NCBI RefSeq assembly: GCF_052857255.1
Contig: NC_135505.1
Span: forward strand, 50,073,507 to 50,137,506
Direction of reading: 5' to 3'
Length of the DNA: 64,000 nt
Source: Amblyomma americanum
Taxonomy: Eukaryota > Arthropoda > Arachnida > Ixodida > Ixodidae
This document shows, in pieces, positions 1-9,959 of this stretch. The notes beneath the pieces are model-generated. The model searched no databases. It was not told the origin of the DNA and saw nothing but the letters and a program-made list of their open reading frames with translations. A program made the position numbers and the translations under genes. Position 1 is the first letter of the stretch; each line of letters begins with the position of its first letter.

Positions 1-718
1 CACGAAAACGCGTCGTGGTCCGATCCTGGGCAGCGGCGGTCAACAGCTATAATTCGCATGTTGGAGTCGCACACCTGTGAGAGAAAGCACACCACAAGCT
101 TAGTTGTGAACTTCCGCCGTCAAGGCCCGAGCTTAAGGCCGAACATGCAGTCAAAAACGGAGAGCGAAGCCTACTCACTATCATTGTGTTGAGTGCGTAG
201 AAGCCCTTACGACACCAAAAGGCGGCCTTGTATGCAGCATCGTCCCGTGGCGCCTTGATGGCGATAAGTGTGCCATCCACACACCCAATGACGCCGGGGA
301 TGCTGCCGTGGCGAAGGAAGCCCTCCTTCGCCGCCGCCTTCTCTTCCGGGGTCGCCGGGAACCGCACCCAACCGTCACGCGACCCCACTCTGACAATAGC
401 TGCTGACACCCGCCGCACACACTTGCTGACAGTGGGCTGGGCTATGGCAACGTTGCCCTCGTTGCCCACGGCGCCTTGAAATCCGCCGGTGCCGAAGAAG
501 CGCAGCGCGCACAACACCCGTCGCTGCACTGACAGCGCACTCGCCCGCGCACCTCCCAGTTCATCGGCGAGTTGGTCGCACAGCCACTGTGCAGCCTCCC
601 TTCTGAGTCGAAATTGGCGACGAAACAGCTCGTCTGGCAAGTCAAAACCGTCTTCGTGCACTTTCCTACGCTGTTGCTCGCGCGGAAAGCCGCGTATGGC
701 AAAATAAACCGCCGCCAT
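1..718 (-). CDS. HARBI1-like Harbinger nuclease/transposase, partial, spliced
   Basis: The first true ATG on the minus strand is at 716-718 (MAAVYFA). The first exon encodes about 180 residues with a helical N-terminal region and then the core segment GVIGCVDGTLIAI, which carries the first catalytic Asp of the DDE triad, followed by RKGFYALNTMI. A GT-AG intron (75-178) then joins in phase 0 to VCDSNMRIIAVDRRCPGS and DHDAF, where the second catalytic Asp lies. The rest runs off the left edge. HARBI1 proteins derive from PIF/Harbinger transposases and are common in arthropod genomes, both as live transposons and as domesticated nucleases. I see no stop or frameshift in the visible part, so the gene may be functional. 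No MYB partner gene or terminal repeat is visible. Confidence 0.85.
75..178 (-). other. Intron in HARBI1-like gene (104 bp)
   Basis: On the minus strand the donor reads ATA|GTGAGT (intron starts at 178) and the acceptor TCTCTCACAG|GTGTGC (intron ends at 75). Reading through gives an early stop after LNTMIVS, whereas splicing restores the family consensus around the second catalytic Asp. The pyrimidine-rich stretch before the acceptor is typical. Confidence 0.8.
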
Positions 719-760
719 TTTCTGTCTCAAACGTGTTGATACTACTTTTTCCAGTCTCAA

Positions 761-1560
761 AAAATCGTCTCAATCTGCCTGCATAATTAGATGGGCAACG
801 TCACCACTTCTGCGCCATTTACGACGTCAGTTTGACGAAAAAAATCAAAATGGCCGCCGACCAATAGGAGAGAGGCAAATGATATACTTTTTGAGACAAT
901 TTCGATTGAGACTGATCCGTAATCGCGCCCATGGTTACTGTGCCATTTCATTTCCTCAAAAACGAATCAAAACAGGTCAGCCGACGGCGTTCTTAGAGTT
1001 GATCAGCGATGACAACTTTGCAAAGACCATTCATTTTCACGAAAGGAAAGACGCAAAACCGGCTCCGTGGGTCAGTGGAGACCTCAATCTCGCTTTCGCT
1101 TTGTATATCCTGGGTTAGCTGGGCTAGTTCACATTAAGTTTTTCTTCCCTCCTTTTTTTCCATTCTTTACGGCTCTTCAGTTGACCATCCTCCTCTTTTC
1201 CCTCAGTCGAAGGGGGGAGTCTGGTCGCTCTCTGTCTCTTGCGTGATCTGTTTGCTAGAAAGAGAGCGTTTCCTTCTTTACACTTGCATTCGATGCTCGG
1301 AAAACGAGGACCTTTCTGTTCGCAATTATCTTAAAATAATGAAGGGCGGTCCACCGTCCGAAACCGTTGTTAAATGAGTTTCTTCAAGTGTACCTAAACA
1401 CTTTACATATGTTATCAGCAGTCGAGTAAGTGTTTCATCCTAGCATACTTTACCTTCAATGGCTGCTTCAAGAAACGTCACTTCAAGAAACGTCGTGTGG
1501 ACATTCCCCTGCCGCTTTCCAATAAGTGCAGTTGTAGGTAACTCAAATTAAACACATCTC
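761..1560. other. No recognisable gene
   Basis: Short open frames here have no family resemblance. A GAGAC-containing motif occurs near 752-776 (minus sense) and again near 889-914 (plus sense), so a short imperfect inverted repeat lies just upstream of the HARBI1-like gene. It could be promoter sequence or the decayed end of an element. Confidence 0.4.
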
Positions 1561-1561
1561 G

Positions 1562-2040
1562 GCTCACTTCGATCCGTCGAGCCGGCACTGCCTTGCATTT
1601 ATCATAAAGCCCGGAGCAGAGATCTGCGATGTCATAAACCTAGACTTCGTGCCCGGCAGTGTGACGTGCGTGATACTTTATGTTGGGAGAAACGACCTCT
1701 ACGTCGTGAATATCCACGTCATCATCCAGCGGTACGTCGAAGTAATGAATTTATTCGCACCCAACGATTTCAAATTATTGCTTTATTTGGCACATTTGTC
1801 CTTCCGCGAGCCTCCAAACACCGACGACTGTTCGGCAACTAGCGAGAGGTACAGCACTTCAACAGGAGAACTGGGAGGATTAATTCGCTACTTGCCCACC
1901 TATGCGCAAAAATAATTATGTGCTCCATTTACACCATTCACTGGAGACATTCCAGTCGTCTGGTCCTGGCCGCGGATGGGATTCATTTAAGTGATGGGGG
2001 TGTTGATCTCCATACTATGATAGAATATCCACAATCTTCA
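1562..2040 (+). pseudogene. SGNH-hydrolase (GDSL esterase) domain remnant
   Basis: The frame opens upstream of 1649 and reads ICDVINLDFVPGSVTCVILY, then VGRNDLYV. This matches block III (GxND) of SGNH hydrolases. After a stop at 1915-1917 the same family resumes as VLAADGIHLSDGGVDL, which contains the C-terminal Asp-x-x-His motif that completes the catalytic triad. The N-terminal GDS motif with the nucleophilic Ser is not visible. Such domains occur in ORF1 of CR1-type LINEs and in stand-alone tick proteins; the break and lack of a start argue for a dead element. Confidence 0.55.
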
Positions 2041-2087
2041 GCTTACAATTCGGCGGCACAACATGTTCCCATGGCTGGACTACCTTC

Positions 2088-2220
2088 CCACCTCGGTGGT
2101 GGTAGTAGTGGTTTCATTAAAAATAATAGCAAAAAGGAAGGAAAAGATTTTTGCTAGCCCCAGCATCTGCCATTGATACGGAAGAACCAGAGCTGGGGCA
2201 GCGGAAATAAAGGATAGCAG
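2088..2220 (-). repeat. Probable LINE 3' tail with simple-repeat end
   Basis: Read on the minus strand this is an AT-rich 3'-UTR-like stretch ending in a run of CCACTACCACCACC-type repeats. The same style of tail terminates the I-group LINE at 51.9 kb. No matching LINE coding sequence sits directly upstream on this strand, so the call rests on the tail alone. Confidence 0.35.
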
Positions 2221-2399
2221 GCAGAATGAAGAAATGAAATGAAAGAGGTGAGGAATAACACCCACCTCGGATAACAGCGCACCAGTGCCTCCAACCTATG
2301 CCGGAGCGGTCAGTGACCTGAACAAAACGAACACTCTAACAAGTCACTGTTCCCCAACCATCGCGGAGACACGAGATAGGGATGACGGTCAGAGGCCTG

Positions 2400-2960
2400 A
2401 CGCATGAATCTTCCAATGGACGGTCCCAGCGGAAAGCGCAAGTACTCGGACAGCATCAGACTTACATTATAAGGGACGGATGGGGTCCAAGTTTCCGAAA
2501 AGCTCGCACACCGCTCCTAGACCATCTTCATCAGCACAACAGCAACCACCTCACAATATAGACCACCATGTCAGTCTCTCAGCTATGCCAAAATCCTGAC
2601 AAAAAATCGAAGCCAGCAAACCTAAAGAAGCGCCATTGAATTCGGCACCGTCACCCGCCAAGTTGATTGCCTGGTGCCACCATCTGGTTATACTCCACTT
2701 CGCCAAAGTCCAGACCAAAAAACAATCTCTGCGAACCCAGGGAAGCGTGACTGGATTCCGCCCCGACGACCTCCAGTTCAAAAGTTCAAATGCCAGTCCA
2801 TCAACAACTCCCGCAAAAACTCTGGTTCAAACCAGTGAAGGACGTGAACAAACGCCTGTAATTGCTAACAACCGTGCGGAAGGCCTTGCTACTCCACCGC
2901 CAAGATATGGCCTCAGGCGACGCTGCGGCTGCACTCAGCGGGTGAAACAGGATTGACGGG
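2400..2960 (+). pseudogene. Decayed I-group LINE ORF1 (tentative)
   Basis: Broken frames read MDGPSGKRKYSDS, then DGWGPSFRKARTP, then SLSYAKILTKNRSQ. This resembles the N-terminal part of ORF1 proteins of arthropod I-group LINEs, a basic Ser-rich start followed by a region before the zinc knuckles. Several stops and frameshifts are present and no CCHC knuckle is visible, so this is a weak, recognition-based call. Confidence 0.35.
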
Positions 2961-3539
2961 CTGGCCTAACTCACTCGCCTACTCCCCCGTGAGCTGATGC
3001 TATACATTCTCTGAACTTCTTAAAATTAAGAAAAATAATGCACAAATGAATCAGGCATGAGCTCCACGTAAAGTACCTCAAAATATACCTCGAAGCAAAT
3101 ACGGTACCCAATGGCCCTTTCGTGTTTTTATCTCCGTCGATGAATAAGTTCTCGAAAGCCCACAACCTAGCTTGGAGCCAGTAACTGCTGAACGCATCCG
3201 TAAACCTTTCTAAAATAAGCAGAGATCATTGCGAAGAGGTGTTGGCATGTGTGGGTCGTGTAGAGAGACGGGTTTATCACAACATTAAAATTTCTACAAT
3301 ACAGACGGGCAAGCTTCAGTTTTTCAAGTCCAGCAAAACTTCACGAATCTGACTTAAAAAATTCAAAAAAAGTCTTGCGAGTTAACAACCAGATTGATGA
3401 GAGAAGAGGGCACGCAGTGAAATCACAAATATAAAACGATATAATGCAGCCTGACTACACTCATAAGTCTCCAAGAAATAACCTAACCACAATGACTCAA
3501 GCATACGATGGTTGAGAACTTCAGGAGAATATTATTAAC

Positions 3540-4390
3540 CTCTCAGACGCTCGTCTAAACAAGGAGGAGAAATCAGTCTTGCCACCTGGACTGAAGTTAT
3601 GTCCAAATACAGGCCGCTATAATGAATACCAAATACTCAAGGATCTCGACAACTTTTCTCGAGATCTGAGACTCCGGGAATACTCCGATAAGCCGAAACA
3701 AAACTGTAACTCATTCCCCTCTTCCCGAGAACATTGGACACAAAGATCCGGCAGGGATCAGAATCTGGACATGTATATAAAAGCAATATAGCGAGACATC
3801 ATTCAAGATTTCGAGATACATAAACCCGGACCACCAAACCTTTCAAAAGAAGAACGGAGTGCCTTAGAATCACTCAGCAAACGAAATGATATCATCACAT
3901 AGGAGGCGGCATAGTAACTACAGACGATGAAAAGTGCATCTGGAAGAGATATCGTCAGCTCATCTCCAATTTCTATAGGTTACTGTCATGAGGTCCCCCC
4001 ACTGAACGCCGGAAAATCATAGGAGAAACCTTAAAACAACTTACAGATGAAGGCTAGTTACATTCACGAATAAGTAAAGCGCTACATGCTACCAAAAATA
4101 CACGAATAAAATAATCCGGGTCGACCAATAGGTTCTGGCATTGGCACACTCACAGAACTGATCTCCAGCTACACTGATACATCAAGCACATCCCTCTCTA
4201 GCAAACATGTTACATTCTTGACACTAATCTTCCTGAAAGAATCATCTCAATTTACCGCTCCAGAAGGGGCCTTTTCGGTTACCCTTGATGTAGTGTCTCT
4301 CTACACCAACATACAGCACAATAAACTGCCACTACAAACCTCTCCAGTGCCTCATTAGCATATTCATAGGTCCTCAACGTTTCCAATAGG
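3540..4390 (+). pseudogene. Penelope-like element reverse transcriptase remnant
   Basis: Fragments in shifting frames carry the Penelope RT order. NLSKEERSALESLSKRNDII matches the region before the 'KPADKGG' motif (here degraded to a GGGIVTTDDE-like stretch). Then come YMLPKIHE, NNPGRPIGSGIGTLTELIS, and EGAFSVTLDVVSLYTNIQHN, where TLDVVSLYTNI holds the first catalytic Asp of the RT palm. Stops and indels interrupt it throughout. The YADD-box half and the GIY-YIG endonuclease are not found downstream, so this is a truncated, old copy. The DNA between about 3000 and 3540 may be its 5' part but I cannot show it. Confidence 0.75.
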
Positions 4391-4710
4391 GCACTTGAAA
4401 ATGCAGACCCACCTTCTAATTGCAGCTCTTTTGGCTCCCGCACAACTTATGGCCACAATATCCACGGTCCAACAGTCGGTAAAATTATTCAGCTGAACCG
4501 TGAAGCCGCTCGAGTCATCACAAAGCTATAGAAGCACACACCTTTCAAACAGCTTTACGGGCAAGAAGGTATGGACCTGCATTGCAGCTCGCTTTTGGCT
4601 GAAAACCTGGCGCAGCCACCAATTGAAAGGACGGCGGTCAAATCTCCCGCGTCCGGCGCCAGCGCAGGGGAGAACAGAGGAGAGGAAAACGTCGTCCATG
4701 TCGGCCAAGG

Positions 4711-4718
4711 TGACGTCA
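4711..4718. promoter_or_regulatory. CRE-like palindrome in CpG-rich stretch
   Basis: A perfect TGACGTCA lies in a GC/CpG-rich stretch (about 4600-4770) roughly 150 bp upstream of the THAP zinc-finger remnant, where a promoter would be expected. Function is inferred only from the motif and its position. Confidence 0.3.
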
Positions 4719-4857
4719 CGTTGAGTAGCCGGGGATACTTCGAGCCACCCGAGCGAGCTTTCTTCAGCAAGCGTTGTTTCTTGCGCTTCGTGCGTTGTTC
4801 CTCGTGTTGAGTGCGTTGTGGACGTACATAACGTGTAAGCTGAGTTCGAGCTCCCGG

Positions 4858-5028
4858 TTAAACACGAGGTATTGTTTTGCTTTTGGGTGCACGAACAACT
4901 ACTGCCACAACTGTGTCATCTTCTATTGTTTCCCACAAGATGAAAAGCTCGCAGCGCAGAGGGTCGCTGCTGTGATGAGGTAGAATTTCAAGCTGACCAC
5001 ATGAAGTGTACTCTGTTGGTAGCACTTT
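4858..5028 (+). pseudogene. THAP-type zinc finger remnant
   Basis: The frame reads YCFAFGCTNNYCHNC, FYCFPQDEKLAAQRVAAVMR, then after a TAG continues FKLTT-stop-SVLCW-stop-HF. This preserves the THAP C2CH order: Cys-x4-Cys, about 37 residues, Cys-x2-His, with the His-Phe pair that closes the domain. Three stops (4981, 4999, 5017) kill it. THAP domains bind DNA in P-element-type and Kolobok-type transposases and in host regulators. No transposase core is visible downstream, so the origin is open. Confidence 0.65.
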
Positions 5029-5039
5029 GTCGGAGCGGC

Positions 5040-6127
5040 TGCATGCAGAGCTTATCGCGAATGTTATCTCGAAAAAATTCTCTCAAGGAGGCACGGTTGA
5101 ACCACAACACCATAGCTTGGACTTTCTTGCGTATGAGATGCGTGTGAGCATCGCCAAGAAGCTGCTCTGCTGAAACAGGGAGCCTGAAATTATGGCTCCA
5201 ACTTCCGATTAAAATTTCATCACTTCACGACATTTGAGGTCTCCTTGTGTGAGTAGCTTTGCGTGAAGTGTTCAGAGCGATCAGACCTCGCAGACTGACC
5301 CCGCGATGGGACTGACAGACAGCTTCATCTCTTTCATTTTAATTAATTTCGTTTTATTTTCGCTTAAAAGAGCAGCGGGCTTCAGGAAAAATAGCCGCAT
5401 CTTAACAAGCTCGCGAGACCCTCAACTTTCTGCAACAATGACACTATTGGCGAAATAAAACAAAGGTACATAAACCTTACGTGCATTTGACATTACAGAG
5501 CAAAATAGTCCTGCATTTATAACACACTCCAAGTTAATTAGGGCAGTATTAGACATGAAGCAAATAAGAATACAATATTCTGGGCAAGGAAAGCAATTTG
5601 TATACATACATAATAGCCCTTTACAACACTGTAGCATCACACTGGCTGTAAACTTAGATGAAAAAAATGTGAATGTTCGTAAACATAAATGTAAAAACAG
5701 AGGCAGGGCACAAAAAATTAACACTTACGGTGATGACATAATCTTTACCTACTAGACAATGTTTGCCCCAACTAGGCATTTCATTTTAGCCAAACACATA
5801 TCCAAGGCTCTGCATAAAGGCGTAAAACGAACCATAAACTAAATGTGACAATAACTGAGCGATAACACACGGAGGTCAAGCTTGCTCTTTCGATTAATAT
5901 CAGTGCCTGCATCAATGAGACGGTTGAGTAATGCTGGAAGTCAATATCTAAGAATCTGCTGCCCATAGTTCGTGCTGTGTGAATGGTGTAGTGCCTTAGA
6001 TGGCGTTGTGGGTATGTAGGCACTAGCAGCTATAGCTTAGATAGTTCAGAGAGAGTTAATACTTCGTCCCGAATTTGTTGTTTGTAGCGTAATTGTAGAC
6101 ATATATAAAAATATTGAATATTCGCGG
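5040..6127. other. No recognisable gene
   Basis: The stretch contains AT-rich DNA and open frames on both strands (5422-5724 and 5781-6023, minus) that do not match a family I know. Nothing here can be assigned. Confidence 0.4.
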
Positions 6128-6309
6128 TGTAAGACTGGTCTTCGGCTTTGGAATCTTCAGAGGCTGGCGCTTAACAAAGAAGACGATGAGAAGTGCAGAA
6201 CGCTCCGTCCCTCGTGCGCGCTCTCGACTGACCGCTGCCTCTGGTCTGTGCCTGGGCAGTTCTGCTGGTTGTTCGCGACGTTGTGCTTTGCAAGACGTTC
6301 CTTATTACA
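6128..6309 (+). repeat. 5' LTR of gypsy element
   Basis: Begins TGTAAGACTGGTC and ends CCTTATTACA, so it has the TG...CA ends and a short TGTAA/TTACA inverted repeat. It aligns along its length with 8766-8946. Confidence 0.85.
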
Positions 6310-6378
6310 AGATGTGGAGCTGCCAGCGATCTTCTAGCCCTGGAGCTTCGCTCCCGCGCATTGCCTACCGCCTCAGCC

Positions 6379-6680
6379 ATGCCTGAGACCTTCACCCAAA
6401 CCGCTTCGCCGCTTCCGTCGGTTGTCTTCTGTTCCGGCGCCGCGAGGCAGCGTGACCCGGCCATCTGCAGTAGCACAGATGACACGGATGTAGAGGATCG
6501 GTTGACCTCCTATGAACGCATAGCGCATACAATTGGTGGGACGATAGCGCCAAGCTCACCAACGTTATCTTTTATTTGAGCGACGTAGCCGCTCTATGGT
6601 TTCGAAACCACGAGACTGACATCTCAAGCAGGGCAGCTATAAAAACCAGTCTGACAGAAGTCTTTGGCCGTCTAGCAGCG
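6379..6680 (+). pseudogene. gypsy Gag fragment
   Basis: Starts MPETFTQTASPLPS and passes through DVEDRLTSYERIAH; after a frameshift it reads FYLSDVAALWFRNHETDIS and IKTSLTEVFGRLAARRKL. These are Gag capsid motifs shared by tick Ty3/gypsy elements. The frame breaks near 6530 and the capsid C-terminus and zinc knuckle are lost where the Penelope fragment begins. Confidence 0.7.
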
Positions 6681-6683
6681 CGA

Positions 6684-7245
6684 CGCAAGCTACATCGGCG
6701 AAACCAAAAATTTCATAGAAAGAATTCGACAACATATAAACGACGTCCGCAAATTCGCGAGAACGCAATCCAGTAGCCGAACATTCCGAGGACTCGAACC
6801 ATAGAATCAACTTCGAAGAAACCCGCATCCTCCGAACCGAAACAAATTACCACAAAAGGCTCCTCCTGGAATCCTGGCATATCCAAACCACCCCGAACAC
6901 TATCAACCCCACAAAGGAAACCTGCCCCCTGTATATGTCCAGGGACTTCGCTCTTGAACTCAACGAAAAAAAAGTCGCCATTCAACAACTCCCTGCAATG
7001 CGCCAGCGTGACTAACAGCTTAAACCCCCCTCCCCGCGCCTTTCGTGTCACAGCTGTCGTTCCTTTGACCCCCCTCCCCTCCATACTTAAAAGACGCTAG
7101 CTACTGCCCTCAGTCACCCCTGATGAAGGAGCCGAGTCGGCTTCGAAACGTTGGGTTGAAGTTGAAATTTTTGGTTGGAGTTGTACACTTTATTATAAGT
7201 CTTCAAACCGAACCAGACAGGCAAATCTGTCAAAAAGTTGTTTTC
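6684..7245 (+). mobile_element. Penelope-like element, 5'-truncated 3' end, nested in gypsy
   Basis: Starts within the GIY-YIG endonuclease (YIGETKNFIERIRQHINDVR). Through frame changes it continues as AEHSEDSNHRINFEETRILR, then RLLLESWHIQTTPNTIN, the usual C-terminus of this Penelope group. It is followed by a 3' UTR carrying a hammerhead-like motif at 7120-7148 and then the GWSCTLYYKSS-type end. Gag sequence stops just before it and protease sequence resumes just after it, so it inserted into the gypsy element or both recombined there. Confidence 0.75.
7120..7148 (+). ncRNA. Hammerhead-ribozyme-like core in Penelope 3' UTR
   Basis: CTGATGA (7120-7126), one extra A, a perfect 7-bp helix GGAGCCG/CGGCTTC with an AGT loop, then GAAA (7145-7148). 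This is the conserved CUGAUGA...GAAA arrangement with helix II. Hammerhead motifs are known in Penelope-like elements. I could not pair a convincing helix I from the flanks, so self-cleavage is not claimed. Confidence 0.5.
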
Positions 7246-7480
7246 AATCTACCAATATTATCACCCTGTTCGTTGAGGAAGTCGCCGTCGAAGCAGTTGA
7301 TGACTCTGGCGCAGCCGTTTCTGTTCTCAGTCACACGCTCTGTCGTAGACTCAAAAAAGTAACGGCGCCCCTTCCTGCTGTCGCTCGCTGTACCGCCAGC
7401 GCTCAGGACATTCGACTGTTAGCCGCCTACGCCGCCCTACCTTCAATGACGTTTGAGTCCGCTGATATGGCTTCCTAGCA
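7245..7480 (+). pseudogene. gypsy aspartic protease fragment
   Basis: The frame reads INI-like STNIITLFVEEVAVEAV and then DDSGAAVSVLSHTLCRRLKK. The D-S-G-A at 7302-7313 is the active-site motif of retrotransposon aspartic proteases. It runs open to a stop at 7477-7479 and leads directly into integrase sequence without RT, marking the internal deletion. Confidence 0.7.
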
Positions 7481-7499
7481 AAGCAAAGACCCATGGATC

Positions 7500-8680
7500 A
7501 CTTGGTTCTTAGATCTCCTATCTGGCCAATTGTCTCGACCTCCTTCCCGTGCTCTCCTTCGTCAGTCCCACAACTTCGCCAGCCGAGAAGAGGTTCTTTA
7601 CCGCCGCAACTGCCTCCCGAATGGCCTCAAGCGGCTTCTCTTCATTCCGATATATCTGCGCTCCTTCATTTGCTGTTCCTACGACAATGATTCACAGTGT
7701 GCCCATGCAAGATTATAGAAGACCTTCACCCGTCTACGAGATCGGTACTACTGGCGTGGGATGGCCCGTTATATCCGCCAGTTTGTTCAGTCCTGCACCG
7801 TATGCCAGCGACGAAAACATCCACCTTGCCATTCCGCCGCTCCTATGGAGCCGCTGCCTTGCGCAGCGCAGCCCTTCGAACTTGTTGGCATCGACCTCTA
7901 CGGCCATGTTCCCAGCACATCAACCAAGAATTCCTGGATCATCGTTGCCATCCACCCCCTTACACGCTATGCTGAAACGTCGCTTTTACCATCCGCTACA
8001 GCCCATGACAATGCATCCTTCATTCTCCATCGCATCATTCTTCGCCATGGTGCGCCCAAAGAGCTGCTCAGTGATAGAGGTCCGGCCTTCCTCTCCGAAG
8101 TTGTAGAAGCTCTCCTTCAGGAATGCAACATCGTTCACCGCACCAGCTCCGCCTACCATCCGCAGACAAATGGCATGGTAGAGTGTTTTAACCGCACCCT
8201 CGGCGACATGCTGGCCATGTATGTTGCTTCCGACTATTGTAACTGGGACCGAGTTCTCCCTTTTGTCACATACGCTCATAACTCCGCTGCTCAAGCCACC
8301 ACCGAATTCTCTCCGTACTTTCTCTTGTGCGGCTGTGAGCCTTCTTGCACAGTGGACACCATTCTACCTTACCGTTCTGATGCTTCCGAATTTACAGATC
8401 TTTCTCAAGCCTCAACTTATGCCAAATAATGCCGACAGCTTGCCCGGTCCTTCAGCAGCAGAAAAGCACCCGTGACCCCTCTGCATTTCCTCCCGCTTAC
8501 CTTCCTGACTCTTTCGTCTGGCTCTGGTTACCCTCCTCAGGTCCCGGCCTTTCCTTCAAACCTGTTACCACGTACCAGGGACCCTACCGTATTCTTCAGC
8601 AGACATCCCTCCTCAAATACCTCATAGAAGCCCTTACGCCATCCCCTGATCATCGTCGCTGAGGCCGCGCCATTATCCAC
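7500..8680 (+). pseudogene. gypsy integrase
   Basis: An almost continuous integrase. The N-terminal zinc-binding part ends in SCTVCQRRK; the DDE core shows ELVGIDLYGHVPS (first Asp), KELLSDRGPAFLS (second Asp) and HPQTNGMVECFNRTLGDM (Glu). A TAG at 7716-7718 and a TAA at 8427-8429 lie in the same frame as the core, so two nonsense changes rather than frameshifts break most of it. After 8429 the C-terminal domain continues in another frame (GPYRILQQTS and a TTRLKPYLTQP-like end). Integrase would insert the cDNA copy. Here it is a relic. Confidence 0.85.
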
Positions 8681-8756
8681 ACGACCCGCCTCAAACCATA
8701 CTTAACCCAGCCGTTATCACATCACCCTAGGCCGACAGGATGGCGCCCTTTCGCCC

Positions 8757-8764
8757 GGGGGGAA
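8757..8764 (+). other. Polypurine tract
   Basis: GGGGGGAA lies one base before the TG of the 3' LTR, the expected place for plus-strand DNA priming in LTR retrotransposons. Confidence 0.6.
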
Positions 8765-8765
8765 T

Positions 8766-8946
8766 TGTAAGACTGGTCTTCGGCTTTGGAATCTTGAGAG
8801 ACCGGCGCTTAACAAAGTAGACGATGAGAAGTTCCGAACGCTCCGTCCCTCGTGCGCGATCTGGACTGCCGCTGCCTCTGGCCTGTGCCTGGGCTGTACC
8901 GCTGGTTGTTTGCGACGCTGTGCTTTGCAAGACGTTCCTTATTACA
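8766..8946 (+). repeat. 3' LTR of gypsy element
   Basis: Begins TGTAAGACTGGTC and ends CCTTATTACA. It aligns with 6128-6309 with a handful of substitutions and a net one-base length difference. Confidence 0.85.
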
Positions 8947-9239
8947 GAGGGATATAACTGTCGTGAAAAAGAACCGCGTAGGGATAATCATAATATATGT
9001 TCAGAGTAATTCTTAAAGCCTTCTTCTGGAGTAGATATTTTCAATAATGGTGTCTGCAGCAGTTCTACATACTACGTTACAATAATACAAATGCGACATG
9101 AAGAGGGTTTGAAACAGAAGCAACCTAATTTTAGCCCCAAAAAATGGCTACACCGAGACAGTATGCCAACTAAACCAGTCACCTTAAGGCATACATGATC
9201 TACATGCGAATCAACGAGAAGTTTTTATCTGAACCAGGT

Positions 9240-9500
9240 TCCTAAAGATATAAGGCTGCTAAACACTTCTTTAGTGCTCGATTTATAGCGAAGTTCTCTG
9301 GAGAACCTCAGTACTTTTCCATTTCGGTTGAAAAATCATTCCTTTGGTTTTTGAAAGGTGAATTTGCAGTGCGTTACATTTTACACAGTGGAGAAGCACT
9401 GAAAGAGTATTATTTTCTAGGGTAATGAGGTCATCTGGGCTGTAACCACCAAAGAATATCCTCGTGTCGTCCATGTATATTATAAAGTATGTATTTTGTT
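9240..9500 (-). pseudogene. LINE reverse-transcriptase fragment
   Basis: The minus strand reads YFIIYMDDTRIFFGGYSPDD and then CVKCNALQIHLSKTKGMIF. This is the RT catalytic box (YxDD, here YMDD) and the following K-T-K segment of non-LTR retrotransposons of the CR1/Jockey kind. Upstream of it on this strand the frame continues into unrelated sequence, so it is a short scrap. Confidence 0.6.
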
Positions 9501-9959
9501 TAACATTTACAGTTACGTGACTGTCCCTACGAGTTTCTTTTTTCACGCAAGAGACACACAACAGGCCTCTGTGCTCATCGTCGCGTAGCCCATTAGCTCC
9601 ACGATTATTCTCGCGCAGACCGGCTGTTGCGAAGAACCCACGGTGTCCGAGGTCGTGGTGGCTCAGCGAGATGCTTGCCCGCATGGCACTGCCTGACATG
9701 ATCATGGAGTGTCTGCAGAAGCTTTATAGATGCCCATGCACGTGCCGCTCTCCACAGCATAGTTGCGGCCAGACGTCCTGGGGGTTATGAGCAATGTTTG
9801 GTTCGACGCTTCCATGCATGCAAGCAAGCAAGCATCGAAGCTGTTGATATGCGGCATCTTGTTTTTCCGCCCGTTGCTGTCTTGTAAATATTAATAGCTA
9901 CGCGATTAACATGGAAAAAATTTACTTACAGAGGTCTCAACGGTTTTGGATGGACATTT
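9501..9959. other. No recognisable gene
   Basis: An open frame on the minus strand continues from the RT scrap to about 9705, but I see no family signature in it. The rest shows nothing assignable. Confidence 0.35.

Larger units (their letters stand above)
6128..8946 (+). mobile_element. Ty3/gypsy LTR retrotransposon, internally deleted, with nested Penelope fragment
   Basis: Two directly repeated LTRs of 182 and 181 bp bound remnants of gag, an aspartic protease, and a long integrase. A polypurine tract precedes the 3' LTR. Reverse transcriptase and RNase H are absent between protease and integrase, and a 5'-truncated Penelope 3' end lies inside the gag-pol junction. The whole is 2.8 kb against roughly 5 kb for intact relatives. 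No clear target-site duplication flanks it. The LTRs differ at a modest number of positions, so the insertion is not very recent. Confidence 0.85.

Noticed and set aside
4401..4493. Signal-peptide-like frame MQTHLLIAALLAPAQLMA
   Set aside because: Short, ends soon, lies in Penelope debris and has no splice or cysteine context like the gene at 35.3 kb.
7493..8106. Additional frames of 65-185 codons over the integrase
   Set aside because: Shadows of the integrase frame, which alone shows the DDE residues.
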